64,000 nt of DNA from positions 62,001-126,000 of the forward strand of contig KE159617.1 in NCBI GenBank assembly GCA_000403335.2. The letters run 5' to 3'. Made by a program: the position numbers and the translations under genes. The notes below the pieces were generated by a model. It saw only the letters and a program-made list of their open reading frames with translations, did not search any database and was not told the DNA's origin. Below are positions 37,167-45,572 of this stretch, one piece after another. How positions within the stretch are numbered: the first letter of the stretch is position 1; the number at the start of each line of letters is the position of its first letter. The stretch is from Lachnospiraceae bacterium MD335. Its GTDB lineage: Bacteria; Bacillota; Clostridia; Lachnospirales; Lachnospiraceae.

Positions 37167-38144
37167 ATGGCGACTTTAAAGGATGTTGCGAGGGAGGCGG
37201 GGCTGACCGTCGGCACAGTGTCCCGTATCCTGAATAATCGCGGATATATCAGCAGCAACGCAAGGGAAAAGGTAGAGGAGGCGATGAAAAAGCTTAATTA
37301 CCGCCCTAATGAAGTGGCGCGTTCGCTGCATGGTAAGAGCACAAATACAATCGGGCTGATTGTGCCGCATATTAAACATCCGTACTTTGCGGAAACAATT
37401 AGCAATTTGGAAAACCAGGCGTATAAAAAAGGGTATAAAATTCTGCTCTGCAATTCGCAGAGCATACGGGAAAAGGAGAAGGAATATATTGACATTTGTA
37501 CGGGAAACCGGGCGGCAGGACTCATTCTGTGCAGCGGTACGGTGGATACCAAGATGTTTGAGCAAGTGGAAATTCCCGTGATTACAATGGAGCGGTTTCT
37601 TGATAACGGAACTGCCTGTGTGGAATGTGATAACAAGCAGGGCGGCGAACTGGCGGCGCAAAAGCTGATTGCGTGCGGCTGTAAAAACCTGCTGCATATC
37701 GGTACAATCGGCACTGTCCACATGCCTGCGGATATGCGTACGGAAGGCTTTCGGGAGGTCTGCCAAAGACAAGGCATTGTGTTTGTGGAGCTTTCCACCG
37801 AGGAAGAGCAGTACAACAATATGGAGTACGACGAGCTGCTGGAGAGCGTATTGAGAAAGTATCCCAAGACAGACGGCATGTTTTTAAGCAGTGACGTGAT
37901 GGCAGCGCAGGCATTGCAGATATGCCGCAAGCTTGGAATTTCGGTGCCTGACCAAATGAAAATAATCGGTTTTGACGACGTTAACATTGCTTCGCTGACA
38001 ACACCGCAGCTTACAACCATTCATCAGCCGGTAAAGGAAATGGCGGAGATTGCAGTTAACCTGCTCCACGATGCCGCTTCCGGAAAATTAGTACCGAAAC
38101 GGACTGTTTTGCCCGTTCGCCTGATAGAGCGGGAAACGACCTGA
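37167..38144 (+). CDS. LacI-family transcriptional regulator
   Basis: 325 residues: N-terminal LacI helix-turn-helix (ATLKDVAREAGLTVGTVSRILNNRGYIS) with hinge region YRPNEVARSLHGK, then a periplasmic-binding-protein-like effector domain (from about residue 60 to the end). The ribosome site TTGGAGG lies before the ATG. Adjacent GH32, sugar ABC transporter, GH13 and fructokinase genes make it the probable local regulator of sucrose or fructan use. The effector sugar cannot be read from sequence. Confidence 0.9.
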   Translation: MATLKDVAREAGLTVGTVSRILNNRGYISSNAREKVEEAMKKLNYRPNEVARSLHGKSTNTIGLIVPHIKHPYFAETISNLENQAYKKGYKILLCNSQSIREKEKEYIDICTGNRAAGLILCSGTVDTKMFEQVEIPVITMERFLDNGTACVECDNKQGGELAAQKLIACGCKNLLHIGTIGTVHMPADMRTEGFREVCQRQGIVFVELSTEEEQYNNMEYDELLESVLRKYPKTDGMFLSSDVMAAQALQICRKLGISVPDQMKIIGFDDVNIASLTTPQLTTIHQPVKEMAEIAVNLLHDAASGKLVPKRTVLPVRLIERETT

Positions 38145-38157
38145 GAGAAATTTTATG

Positions 38158-38208
38158 CACGCGGGTGTTCCAATAAAATATATTATTAAGTGTTGGACAC
38201 CCGGCGTG
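38158..38208. terminator. Hairpin between convergent lacI and minus-strand genes
   Basis: CACGCGGGTGTTCCA pairs with TGGACACCCGGCGTG with one bulge per arm and an AT-rich loop of about 20 bases. No clear T-tract; the position between convergent genes suggests a bidirectional terminator. Confidence 0.5.
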
Positions 38209-38211
38209 ACA

Positions 38212-38955
38212 TTACGGTGTCACCAACGCCTGTATCAATGTCTTGCTGTCCTCAAGATGTTCCGTATTTGCAATGATTACTGCGTAAAGCGGTTTTTCAT
38301 TTTCTTCTGTCTGATTATACGTTCTTTCAAATTCCGTCCCCGACAAATTAATCGCAAAATACCCGTCAATTCCGTCCGCCAAATTGACTTTTCCGTTTTC
38401 ATCTTCCCTGAGATTTGCCGTGTCATAACAGAGCATTTCCTGCGCGGACAAATACGAAATGAAGTCGTCCGAAAGCGCCGTATCCAAAGGAAGACATGCA
38501 TTCAGTGCGAGCAGATAGCGGTACATGTCCGCGCCGCAAATCGCAACGTCCATTCGTTTGGAAGAAATCGTCGTCATGACTTCTACCTCGTAGAGATAGT
38601 AGTATCGATTGTCATAATCAAAGGGCTGATCCTGATTGACGTCAACATCGCCTTCCTTTCCGTCGCTTTCTAATTCCTGCGCAAATTTGCGAAACCATAC
38701 GCTGCAGTCGTCCTCTGTGTTGAGCACGACGCACACGCGCAGCCTGCAGGGCCTTTGCCCTTCCCAAAGCATATGGGCGAACATGCCGACAATCACGACA
38801 ACACAGACGCAGACGAGAATGCGCCATCGATAATAATCCCACAAAAACTGAAGCTTTCCGCGTGTGTCAAGCCGCTTGAGCGTATCCAAATCCTGCCGGA
38901 GCTCCGATCGCAGAGACGATGTATTTTTGAGATGCGGATTTTTATTTTTCTTCAT
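38212..38955 (-). CDS. Uncharacterised single-pass membrane protein
   Basis: About 247 residues, not recognised. A basic N-terminal cytoplasmic stretch of about 45 residues is followed by one transmembrane segment (ILVCVCVVVIVGMFAHML) and an extracytoplasmic domain of about 180 residues. The MDVAICGADMYRYLLALNACLPL segment is reminiscent of the beta-alpha core of solute-binding proteins, but this is weak. The ATG at 38955 is chosen over earlier in-frame codons because a GAGGAGG site lies 9 bases before it. It overlaps the end of the YesL-like gene by 14 bases, so the two are co-translated and may form one membrane unit linked to the sugar transporter beside them. Confidence 0.6.
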   Translation of the reverse strand: MKKNKNPHLKNTSSLRSELRQDLDTLKRLDTRGKLQFLWDYYRWRILVCVCVVVIVGMFAHMLWEGQRPCRLRVCVVLNTEDDCSVWFRKFAQELESDGKEGDVDVNQDQPFDYDNRYYYLYEVEVMTTISSKRMDVAICGADMYRYLLALNACLPLDTALSDDFISYLSAQEMLCYDTANLREDENGKVNLADGIDGYFAINLSGTEFERTYNQTEENEKPLYAVIIANTEHLEDSKTLIQALVTP

Positions 38956-39619
38956 GCGAATCGTCCTCCTCATGCTCCGAAAGAAATGACAATGGCTTGA
39001 ACTCCTCTTCCGCAAACGGGTCGGGCAGGTAGGGCTTTAAAATCTTTAACAGCATTCCGGTCTGAAAACGGCAAACAAGTCCAAACACAATGAAAATCAA
39101 ACCCGGCAGCAGGTGGCACGCCCAAAGTCCCAACGCCAGTGCAAACACCATAAGAAGCGTCCGTCCGAGGTTTCGTATGGAGAGAACAAACGCCCAAATA
39201 ATAAGGTCTTTATTTTTTTTCTCAAATTTAGCAAGCAGTGCAAAAGCGTAAAGGGTGATAAACAGCCAAACCAGGAAAAGCACTGCGAAAAATACCATAA
39301 AAAAAGTATAAATGCCCGTTCCGGCATGATAACACATGGAAATATCCAATAGCAGAAATGCGCCGATTGCTGTCATCGGAATGCCAAGAAAAATCCCCTG
39401 CTTTAAGTTTTGGCGGAATGAGTGAAAGAAATCCTTTGATAAATATGTTTCTTCGCCGCGCACAAGATTGATCATCGCGTAATAAAACGCGGCAGTGGCA
39501 GGACCGATTGTGACAATCGGTAAACAGCATAAGAGCCAAAGCAGGTTTAGGACAAACAGATCAAAAATACTGCCCATTCCAATCCAAAAGGGGTTGTCCG
39601 AACGGAAAATTTTATTCAT
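38942..39619 (-). CDS. YesL/DUF624-family membrane protein
   Basis: About 225 residues with five to six membrane segments. The N-terminal pattern NPFWIGMGSIFDLFVLNLLWLLCCLPIVTIGPATAAFYYAM is the hallmark of the YesL (DUF624) family, whose genes are regularly found beside carbohydrate ABC transporters in Firmicutes; the molecular function is not established. The ATG at 39619 follows an AAGGAG site. It runs opposite to the adjacent ABC operon and is co-translated with the uncharacterised membrane protein downstream. Confidence 0.85.
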   Translation of the reverse strand: MNKIFRSDNPFWIGMGSIFDLFVLNLLWLLCCLPIVTIGPATAAFYYAMINLVRGEETYLSKDFFHSFRQNLKQGIFLGIPMTAIGAFLLLDISMCYHAGTGIYTFFMVFFAVLFLVWLFITLYAFALLAKFEKKNKDLIIWAFVLSIRNLGRTLLMVFALALGLWACHLLPGLIFIVFGLVCRFQTGMLLKILKPYLPDPFAEEEFKPLSFLSEHEEDDSHEEK

Positions 39620-39649
39620 GTGAAAACTCCTTCCCATCACTTATGAGGA

Positions 39650-39957
39650 TAATGGTTTCGGTCATAGATTTTTCGATGAAAACAGCTATACGTTTCCGCA
39701 TATCCTCGTCCGTTGCCAGTTCTGTCTGAGTTAAGTCTAACACATTCAACGTAAAGTTGTCATTATAAATATAGTGTTTTTCCATTCATTATTTTATACG
39801 TGGCATAAAATTCAGGATAATCGGGAAACGGAGAGAAATTAAGAATGCCAATATGATAAGCAGGCTTTACTTGGGAGTAATCCTCGCCGTGTTTCAGATT
39901 TTGAAAAATTCTGCAAAGATATGATTTTGCAAAATATAATAATGGATAAACATACAG
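39650..39957 (-). pseudogene. Decayed Rpn-family (PD-(D/E)XK) nuclease/transposase
   Basis: On the minus strand the reading LYFAKSYLCRIFQNLKHGED, YSQVKPAYHIGILNFSPFPDY and PEFYATYKIMN is the typical central part of Rpn nucleases. A frameshift follows, and the next segment continues as EKHYIYNDNFTLNVLDLTQ and TELATDEDM before the similarity is lost. The N-terminal catalytic region is absent: a TGA lies directly upstream of the first readable codon. The second part is nearly the same as the remnant at 13676-13885 on the other strand. It lies in the spacer between the YesL gene and the sugar ABC operon. Confidence 0.75.
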
Positions 39958-40167
39958 TCAAATCCTTCTAAAATTGAAAAAACAGTGGATATTATCGTCA
40001 TATTACACAAAGAACGGGCATATAATAAACAAAAGACAGGCAGTTATTTTGTCACAATGCCGAAAAATATGATAATCGATTGACATGTTTTCGGAAAAGT
40101 GATATGCTTTGCTCATAAAAAATAAACGAAATATAAAATCTTGATGATTTAAAAGGAGGAAAAAAGT
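39958..40167 (+). other. AT-rich upstream region of the sugar ABC operon
   Basis: No gene is seen. It contains the promoter at 40080-40108 and the ribosome site AAAAGGAGG just before the start codon at 40168. Confidence 0.5.
40080..40108 (+). promoter_or_regulatory. Sigma-A promoter of the sugar ABC operon
   Basis: TTGACA at 40080-40085, 17 bases, TATGCT at 40103-40108, about 60 bases before the binding-protein start. Confidence 0.65.
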
Positions 40168-41478
40168 ATGAGAAAGAAACTACGAGCAAACAAATTGCTT
40201 GCAATGGCGCTTGTAACTGCGATGACCGTATCCCTTACGGCATGCGGCGGAAGCGGAGACAGCAGTGCGAGCACAAGCGGCGGAGGTTCCGGCAGCGGAA
40301 ACGTGGCAATCACCATTTTCAACTCGAAAATCGAGGTTCAGGACCAGTTCGAGGAGATGGCGAAGGAGTACAGTGCACAAAAAGGTGTTGACGTAGAGGT
40401 TTACTATTCAAGCGATACCGTTTCGGCACATCTTGCGACACGCTACTCAGCAAACGATCCGTACACCCTTTCAATGGTGGACGCAAAGGATGTATACTCC
40501 CTTGCAGCGGAGCATGCGGCTGATTTAAGCGATCAGGACTGGGTAAAGAATACGGATTACGCGATTTCCGTAGACGGAAAAGTAGTAGGTTTTCCGGTAT
40601 GTGTAGAGGCGAGAGGCGTGATTTACAACGCGGAGGCGATTGAGGCAATCACGGGTTCAGCCTTTAATCCGGACGATTACAAGACACTTGATGCATTTAA
40701 CGGTTTGTTAGAGCAGCTTGTTGCAGGCGGTATGACAGCGCCGACAGGCATCATGAAAGAGGACTGGTCTTTGGCTGGTCATTTCCTGACAGAAACATAT
40801 GAGCAGCAGCCCGACGTGGACGCATACATAAGCGCATTGCACGCAGGTACGGCGGATGTTGTAAACAACAGCAAATGGAATGCCATGATGGATACCTTTG
40901 ATGCATTAAAGCAGCACAACTACGCGGCATCTTCTCCGGTAGCGGCAGAGCGTGAGGTTTCTGAGCAGAAGCTTGCAGAAGGCGAAATCGCATTTATGTT
41001 CGGCGGTAACTGGGACTGGTCGATGATTAACGCATATGACTATTCCGAGAACATGGGCTTAATGCCGGTACCGCAGAATACGGACGACGGCTCAAACGAG
41101 AAATTAGTCGGCGGCGGTTCAAAATATTTCTTCATTGACTCATCAGAAAATACTTCTGAGGAACAGCGCCAGGCAGCAAAGGATTTCTTAAACTGGCTTG
41201 TATTTGAGGAAGACGGAAATGCATTTTTGACAGAGAAGTGCGCACTTGTTCCGGCATACAGCAACATTGATGCAAGCGCACTCGATCCATTGTCAAAATC
41301 CGTAAAGAAATATGCGGACGAAGGAAAACTGATTGATAACTATAATTTCCTTCCCGATGATCACTTCTCAATCTGCGGCGCAGCATTCCAGAAGTATCTT
41401 GCAGACCAGTCAGACCGTGCGGTATTTGCGGCGGACATCGAAAAATACTGGTCATCAACAGCTCCGGTAGAACATTAA
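40168..41478 (+). CDS. Sugar ABC transporter substrate-binding lipoprotein (CUT1 type)
   Basis: 436 residues. Signal peptide with lipobox LTAC, then a G/S-rich linker and a family 1 solute-binding fold (AITIFNSKIEVQDQFEEMAKEYSAQKGVDVEV at the start, GEIAFMFGGNWDWSMI near residue 275). It would capture the sugar outside the membrane. Ribosome site AAGGAGG. The two permease genes follow after a 259-base gap filled with hairpins, so the binding protein is probably made in excess. With GH32, GH13_4 and fructokinase next to it, sucrose or fructo-oligosaccharides are the likely ligand. Confidence 0.9.
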   Translation: MRKKLRANKLLAMALVTAMTVSLTACGGSGDSSASTSGGGSGSGNVAITIFNSKIEVQDQFEEMAKEYSAQKGVDVEVYYSSDTVSAHLATRYSANDPYTLSMVDAKDVYSLAAEHAADLSDQDWVKNTDYAISVDGKVVGFPVCVEARGVIYNAEAIEAITGSAFNPDDYKTLDAFNGLLEQLVAGGMTAPTGIMKEDWSLAGHFLTETYEQQPDVDAYISALHAGTADVVNNSKWNAMMDTFDALKQHNYAASSPVAAEREVSEQKLAEGEIAFMFGGNWDWSMINAYDYSENMGLMPVPQNTDDGSNEKLVGGGSKYFFIDSSENTSEEQRQAAKDFLNWLVFEEDGNAFLTEKCALVPAYSNIDASALDPLSKSVKKYADEGKLIDNYNFLPDDHFSICGAAFQKYLADQSDRAVFAADIEKYWSSTAPVEH

Positions 41479-41513
41479 GGAAAAACTGAATATAGATTGA
41501 AAATCAAACATCT

Positions 41514-41715
41514 GCTGTCAAAAGGAATACTTTCCGTTTTGACAGCGGGAATAAGGTTTAAATATATTGCTTGGTCAGGACTTAGCATTTACTGCTAAGT
41601 CCGTAAGAAAGCGTAACGCATACAAGTAAAAATCCATCACCGAAGGTGATTAAAAATTCACGAAGTGAATTTTGCATGGATTTTTACCTGTTACTGGAAC
41701 GAAGTGAACAGTAAC
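41514..41715. repeat. Array of hairpins between binding-protein and permease genes
   Basis: Four consecutive structures are visible. (1) 41514-41523 with 41537-41546 plus an inner GGAA/TTCC. (2) A perfect 10-bp stem 41578-41587 with 41593-41602. (3) An outer 12-bp perfect stem 41626-41637 with 41676-41687 that encloses two GAA-capped hairpins, ATCACC/GGTGAT (41636-41650) and AAAATTCAC/GTGAATTTT (41653-41673). (4) GTTACTG/CAGTAAC (41690-41715). No open reading frame of note is present. The CGAAG modules recall short palindromic repeat elements of clostridial genomes. Confidence 0.7.
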
Positions 41716-41737
41716 AAAGGAAGGGGGAAATGATGTT

Positions 41738-42619
41738 ATGGACACCAATTCTATGTCCTACAAATGCAAACAGTTTCTGATGTTTGCAGGAGTGACGACG
41801 GCTGTGTTTGCCGCTGTTGTAATCGTACCGTTTATCTACGGTTTATATCTGACCTTTACAAGCTGGGACGGTATTTCCACACAAAAACCTTTTGTCGGAT
41901 TTGCAAATTACGTGGCGACGTTCGCGGACGGCGCATATTGGCAGGCGCTGGGCAGAACGATGATTTATTCCGTAATCGCCGTGATTTTGGTCAATGTTGT
42001 TGCTTTTATCCTCGCCTTCTTGGTAACGAGCGGCGTAAAAGGACAGAACTTTTTCCGCGCCGGATTTTTCGTACCGAACCTGATTGGCGGTATCGTTCTT
42101 GGTTACATATGGAAGTTCGTGTTTAACCGTGCGTTCGTTGCACTGGGCGAAAGCCTTTCGATTGGCGCACTCTCAACCTCATGGCTTGCCACTACGAATG
42201 GCGCAATGCTTTGTCTGATTATCGTTTCGGTATGGCAGTACGCAGGCTACATGATGTTGATTTACGTAGCAGGATTTATGAGCGTTTCGGCGGATGTGCT
42301 TGAGGCGGCAAGAATCGACGGCTGCACGAATATGCAGTCCATTATTCACATTTCCGTTCCGCTCATGGTTTCTTCATTTGTACAATGTCTGTTTTTGACA
42401 ATTACAAGATGCTTTATGGTATACGATGTGAACCTGTCATTGACAAAGGGCGAGCCGTTTAACAGCTCCGTGATGGCGGCAATGCACGTGTACAATCAGG
42501 CATTTACCTACAAAAATTACGGTACCGGTCAGGCGGAGGCGCTGATTTTGTTCATAGTCTGTGCAGTCGTAGGCGTCCTTCAGGTATACATTGGTAAGAA
42601 AGCGGAGGTGTCAGCATAA
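41738..42619 (+). CDS. Sugar ABC transporter permease (MsmF-type)
   Basis: First membrane subunit of the CUT1 importer, 293 residues with about six membrane segments. The cytoplasmic EAA loop that docks the ATPase is visible as EAARIDGCTNMQSIIHISVPL. The ribosome site is AAGGGGGAAA. Its stop overlaps the next start by one base (TAATG). No ATPase gene is present in the locus; as in many Firmicutes, a shared MsmK-type ATPase encoded elsewhere is expected. Confidence 0.92.
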   Translation: MDTNSMSYKCKQFLMFAGVTTAVFAAVVIVPFIYGLYLTFTSWDGISTQKPFVGFANYVATFADGAYWQALGRTMIYSVIAVILVNVVAFILAFLVTSGVKGQNFFRAGFFVPNLIGGIVLGYIWKFVFNRAFVALGESLSIGALSTSWLATTNGAMLCLIIVSVWQYAGYMMLIYVAGFMSVSADVLEAARIDGCTNMQSIIHISVPLMVSSFVQCLFLTITRCFMVYDVNLSLTKGEPFNSSVMAAMHVYNQAFTYKNYGTGQAEALILFIVCAVVGVLQVYIGKKAEVSA

Positions 42620-43479
42620 TGGATGATTTAAATGAAAAAGCTGCGCGCAGGCGAAAAATCAGCCACGCGGTAGAAATTGCGATTTTGATTATATTGTTTA
42701 TCTGTTTCATATTTCCGTTTATTTTGGTCATCATTAACGTCTTTAAGACGAAGGCGGACATCACGACAAATCCGCTGGCATTGATTGGAGAGCATGGCTT
42801 TACGCTGGAAAACTTCCCTGAGGCAATGCGGAAAATGAACTTTTGGCGCTCGTTTGGAAACTCAGCATGCATCACGATTTTCTCGACGATTTTCACGATT
42901 CTGCTTGCGTCCATGACGGCATTTGTGATTGTACGTAACAAGTGGAAAGCGTGCGGTGCGCTGTTCGGACTGATGATTGCGTCGATGGTTATTCCGTTTC
43001 AGGTTTTGATGGTTCCGCTGGTATCGCTTTACGGCGGTGTGCTGGACATCTTAAATCATCGTGCGACGTTGGTTTTCATGCATGTGGGATTTTCGCTGTC
43101 AATGGCGACCTTTATGTTCCACGGCGCGATTTTCACGAATGTGCCGATTGCGCTTGAAGAGGCGGCAACGATTGACGGATGTACCCGTTGGCAGACGTAT
43201 TGGAAGATTGTGTTCCCGCTGTTAAAGCCGACGATTGCTACGGTGGCAATCATTGACGCGATGGCATTTTGGAACGATTATCTTCTGCCAAGTCTTGTAC
43301 TGGCAAAGAAGGAATTGTATACTATTCCTATCGCTACGCAGGTATTTTATGGAACATACTCGACGGATATTGGTTTGGTCATGGCAGCTCTGCTGCTGGC
43401 AATGCTGCCGATTTTGATACTGTATATGTTCTTGCAGCGCTATATCGTAGAAGGTGTAACGTCAGGTGCAGTGAAATAA
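42619..43479 (+). CDS. Sugar ABC transporter permease (MsmG-type)
   Basis: Second membrane subunit, 286 residues, about six membrane segments. The EAA loop is EEAATIDGCTRWQTYWKIVFPLLKP, near residue 180. The C-terminal LQRYIVEGVTSGAVK is the normal ending of this permease type. It is translationally coupled to the preceding permease. A terminator at 43509 follows, so the GH13 gene downstream depends on read-through or its own promoter. Confidence 0.93.
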   Translation: MDDLNEKAARRRKISHAVEIAILIILFICFIFPFILVIINVFKTKADITTNPLALIGEHGFTLENFPEAMRKMNFWRSFGNSACITIFSTIFTILLASMTAFVIVRNKWKACGALFGLMIASMVIPFQVLMVPLVSLYGGVLDILNHRATLVFMHVGFSLSMATFMFHGAIFTNVPIALEEAATIDGCTRWQTYWKIVFPLLKPTIATVAIIDAMAFWNDYLLPSLVLAKKELYTIPIATQVFYGTYSTDIGLVMAALLLAMLPILILYMFLQRYIVEGVTSGAVK

Positions 43480-43508
43480 GCGGTAACATAAAAATGCTTT
43501 TGAAAGGG

Positions 43509-43540
43509 ACTGGCGCTGACTTGGTTGGCGTCAGTTTTTT
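43509..43540 (+). terminator. Rho-independent terminator after the permease genes
   Basis: A 12-bp stem (43509-43520 with 43524-43535, three G-U pairs) with a 3-base loop runs into six T, 30 bases after the permease stop. Confidence 0.75.
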
Positions 43541-43620
43541 GTTTCATAGGAAAGTGCGTCCTATGAAACAAAAAGGATGCGCAGACCCGTGCAGAGGAGG
43601 TATGCCGCCAAAGCGGCGTA
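43538..43620. repeat. Two further hairpins before the GH13 gene
   Basis: A perfect 14-bp inverted repeat TTTGTTTCATAGGA/TCCTATGAAACAAA (43538-43551 with 43559-43572) follows the terminator directly, and TATGCCGC/GCGGCGTA (43601-43608 with 43613-43620, loop CAAA) lies after a GAGGAGG sequence that has no start codon to serve. The pair resembles a degenerate repeat element. Confidence 0.6.
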
Positions 43621-43663
43621 CTGGTATCATATCAATAAGAAATTTCAGGAAATGAGGTAGCAT

Positions 43664-45529
43664 ATGGCAAAAACAGTGAAAAATAAAGGAACTGCCGAGC
43701 AGCAGACTTATCAGGAGCGGTTTTCGCGGCATGTTGATGAGCTGCGGTGGCTTTATATGGAGCTTTATGACAATAGCTCAATGTTTGCGGAGCTGTGCGA
43801 TAATATGGAGCGCTTTTACGCGGAGCGCAGTGCGGCGTTAAAGCGTATGGATAAAAAGCGTGAGACGGATAAGGACTGGTACCGGCAGAACGATATGCTC
43901 GGCATGATGTTCTACATTGACAATTTTGCCGGTAATTTAAAGGGTGTACAGGCAAAGCTTGATTATATTGAGCATTGCAAGGTGAATTACGTTCATTTAA
44001 TGCCGTTTTTGGACACGACCGAGGGGCGTTCCGACGGCGGGTATGCAGTGTCGGATTTCCGCAAGGTTCAGGAAAAGCTCGGTACAATGGAGGATTTGGA
44101 GCGCTTGACGGCGGCGTGTCACAAGAAAGGCATTAATGTCTGTATGGATTTCGTCATGAACCACACATCGGAGGACCATGAATGGGCGAAGCGCGCGCGT
44201 GCAGGCGAAGGCGAGTATATGAGCCGTTACTTTTTCTATGACAATCCCGACATTCCGTCGCAGTACGAGAAGACCGTGCCGCAGGTATTTCCGACAACGG
44301 CGCCGGGCAATTTTACATGGCTTGAGGATATTAAGCATTATGTCATGACGACATTTTATCCGTATCAGTGGGATTTGAATTATAAAAATCCGCGCGTGTT
44401 TAACGAGATGATGTACAACTTTTTGTACCTGACAAACAAGGGTATTGACATTATCCGTATTGACGCGGTACCCTATATTTGGAAGGAGCTAAATACGCAG
44501 TGCCGCAATTTGGCGCAGGTGCACACGATTGTCCGCATGATGCGCATGATCGGCGAGATTGTCTGTCCGGCAGTATTGCTTTTGGGCGAGGTCGTGATGG
44601 AGCCGGAGAAGGTCGTGCCGTATTTCGGGACGGTGGAAAAGCCGGAGTGCCACATGCTTTACAACGTCACGACAATGGCGACGACATGGCACACGGTTGC
44701 GACGCGCGACGTGCGGCTGTTGAAAAAACAGCTTGACATTGTGAATGCGCTGCCAAAGGATTACGTCTTTTTGAACTATCTGCGCTGCCATGACGACATC
44801 GGCTGGGGGCTTGACTACGATACGTTACATATGGAAGGTATTGAGCAGCGTGCACATAAGCAGTATCTCAACGACTATTTTCAGGGATTTACGGGCGAGA
44901 GCCATAGCCGCGGCGAGCTTTACAACGTTGACCCCGTGACGGGCGACGCGCGGTTCTGCGGCACGACGGCGTCGATGTGCGGCATTGAGAAGGCAGGCTT
45001 TGAGCAGAATGACGCGGATATGGAGCGTGCAATCGGGCTGGATGTCATGCTGCACGCGTATATGTTTATGCAGTCGGGCATTCCCGTGCTTTACAGCGGT
45101 GACGAGATTGGGCAGGTGAATGATTATACTTATAAAGACAACCCGAATAAGGCTGCGGATTCGCGCTACATTCACCGCGGCGCGATGAACTGGACGCTTG
45201 CAAAGAACATTTCCGACCCTGATACGGTGGAGGGAAAGCTGTTTGCGCGCTTGGAGCAGCTTATTGAAATCCGCAAGCGGGAGAAGGCGTTTGTGTCGAA
45301 CGCGGATACGTGGACGATTGACACGGGCGATACGGCAGTGCTGTGCATTGGCAGATATTTTGAAGGAAATAAGATTATCGGTCTGTTTAATTTTAGCGAG
45401 TTTGAAAAACGCGCGCGGATTAGCCAGAAGGACGATGTGTTTGAGGATTTGATTACGGGACAGCAGATGAAATTGCAGGAGGTTACAGTACCGCCGTATG
45501 GGTTCTATTACTTCCGCGAGCAGTTATAA
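43664..45529 (+). CDS. GH13_4 amylosucrase-like sucrose hydrolase/transglucosidase
   Basis: 621 residues without a signal peptide. The helical N-terminal domain (about 1-90) and the order of motifs match amylosucrase-type GH13 subfamily 4. The nucleophile is Asp267 (IIRIDAVPYIWK), the acid/base Glu309 (LLGEVVMEPEKVV), and the third carboxylate Asp377 in NYLRCHDDIGW. The B'-domain region (GESHSRGELYNVDPVTGDARFCGT) and PVLYSGDEIGQVND follow. It is longer than sucrose phosphorylases (about 490 residues). It would split sucrose into fructose plus glucose or alpha-glucan; which of these cannot be decided here. The ribosome site AATGAGG is weak. It lies directly upstream of fructokinase. Confidence 0.85.
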   Translation: MAKTVKNKGTAEQQTYQERFSRHVDELRWLYMELYDNSSMFAELCDNMERFYAERSAALKRMDKKRETDKDWYRQNDMLGMMFYIDNFAGNLKGVQAKLDYIEHCKVNYVHLMPFLDTTEGRSDGGYAVSDFRKVQEKLGTMEDLERLTAACHKKGINVCMDFVMNHTSEDHEWAKRARAGEGEYMSRYFFYDNPDIPSQYEKTVPQVFPTTAPGNFTWLEDIKHYVMTTFYPYQWDLNYKNPRVFNEMMYNFLYLTNKGIDIIRIDAVPYIWKELNTQCRNLAQVHTIVRMMRMIGEIVCPAVLLLGEVVMEPEKVVPYFGTVEKPECHMLYNVTTMATTWHTVATRDVRLLKKQLDIVNALPKDYVFLNYLRCHDDIGWGLDYDTLHMEGIEQRAHKQYLNDYFQGFTGESHSRGELYNVDPVTGDARFCGTTASMCGIEKAGFEQNDADMERAIGLDVMLHAYMFMQSGIPVLYSGDEIGQVNDYTYKDNPNKAADSRYIHRGAMNWTLAKNISDPDTVEGKLFARLEQLIEIRKREKAFVSNADTWTIDTGDTAVLCIGRYFEGNKIIGLFNFSEFEKRARISQKDDVFEDLITGQQMKLQEVTVPPYGFYYFREQL

Positions 45530-45572
45530 TAGACAGGCGCATTGACGCCGGAAAGTGAGGAGACGGCTGCAT

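Noticed and set aside
13676-39957. Opposite Rpn remnants as ends of an invertible or mobile 26-kb segment
   Set aside because: The shared stretch is only about 100 bases and imperfect, and the genes between are ordinary. Both are better read as independent relics.
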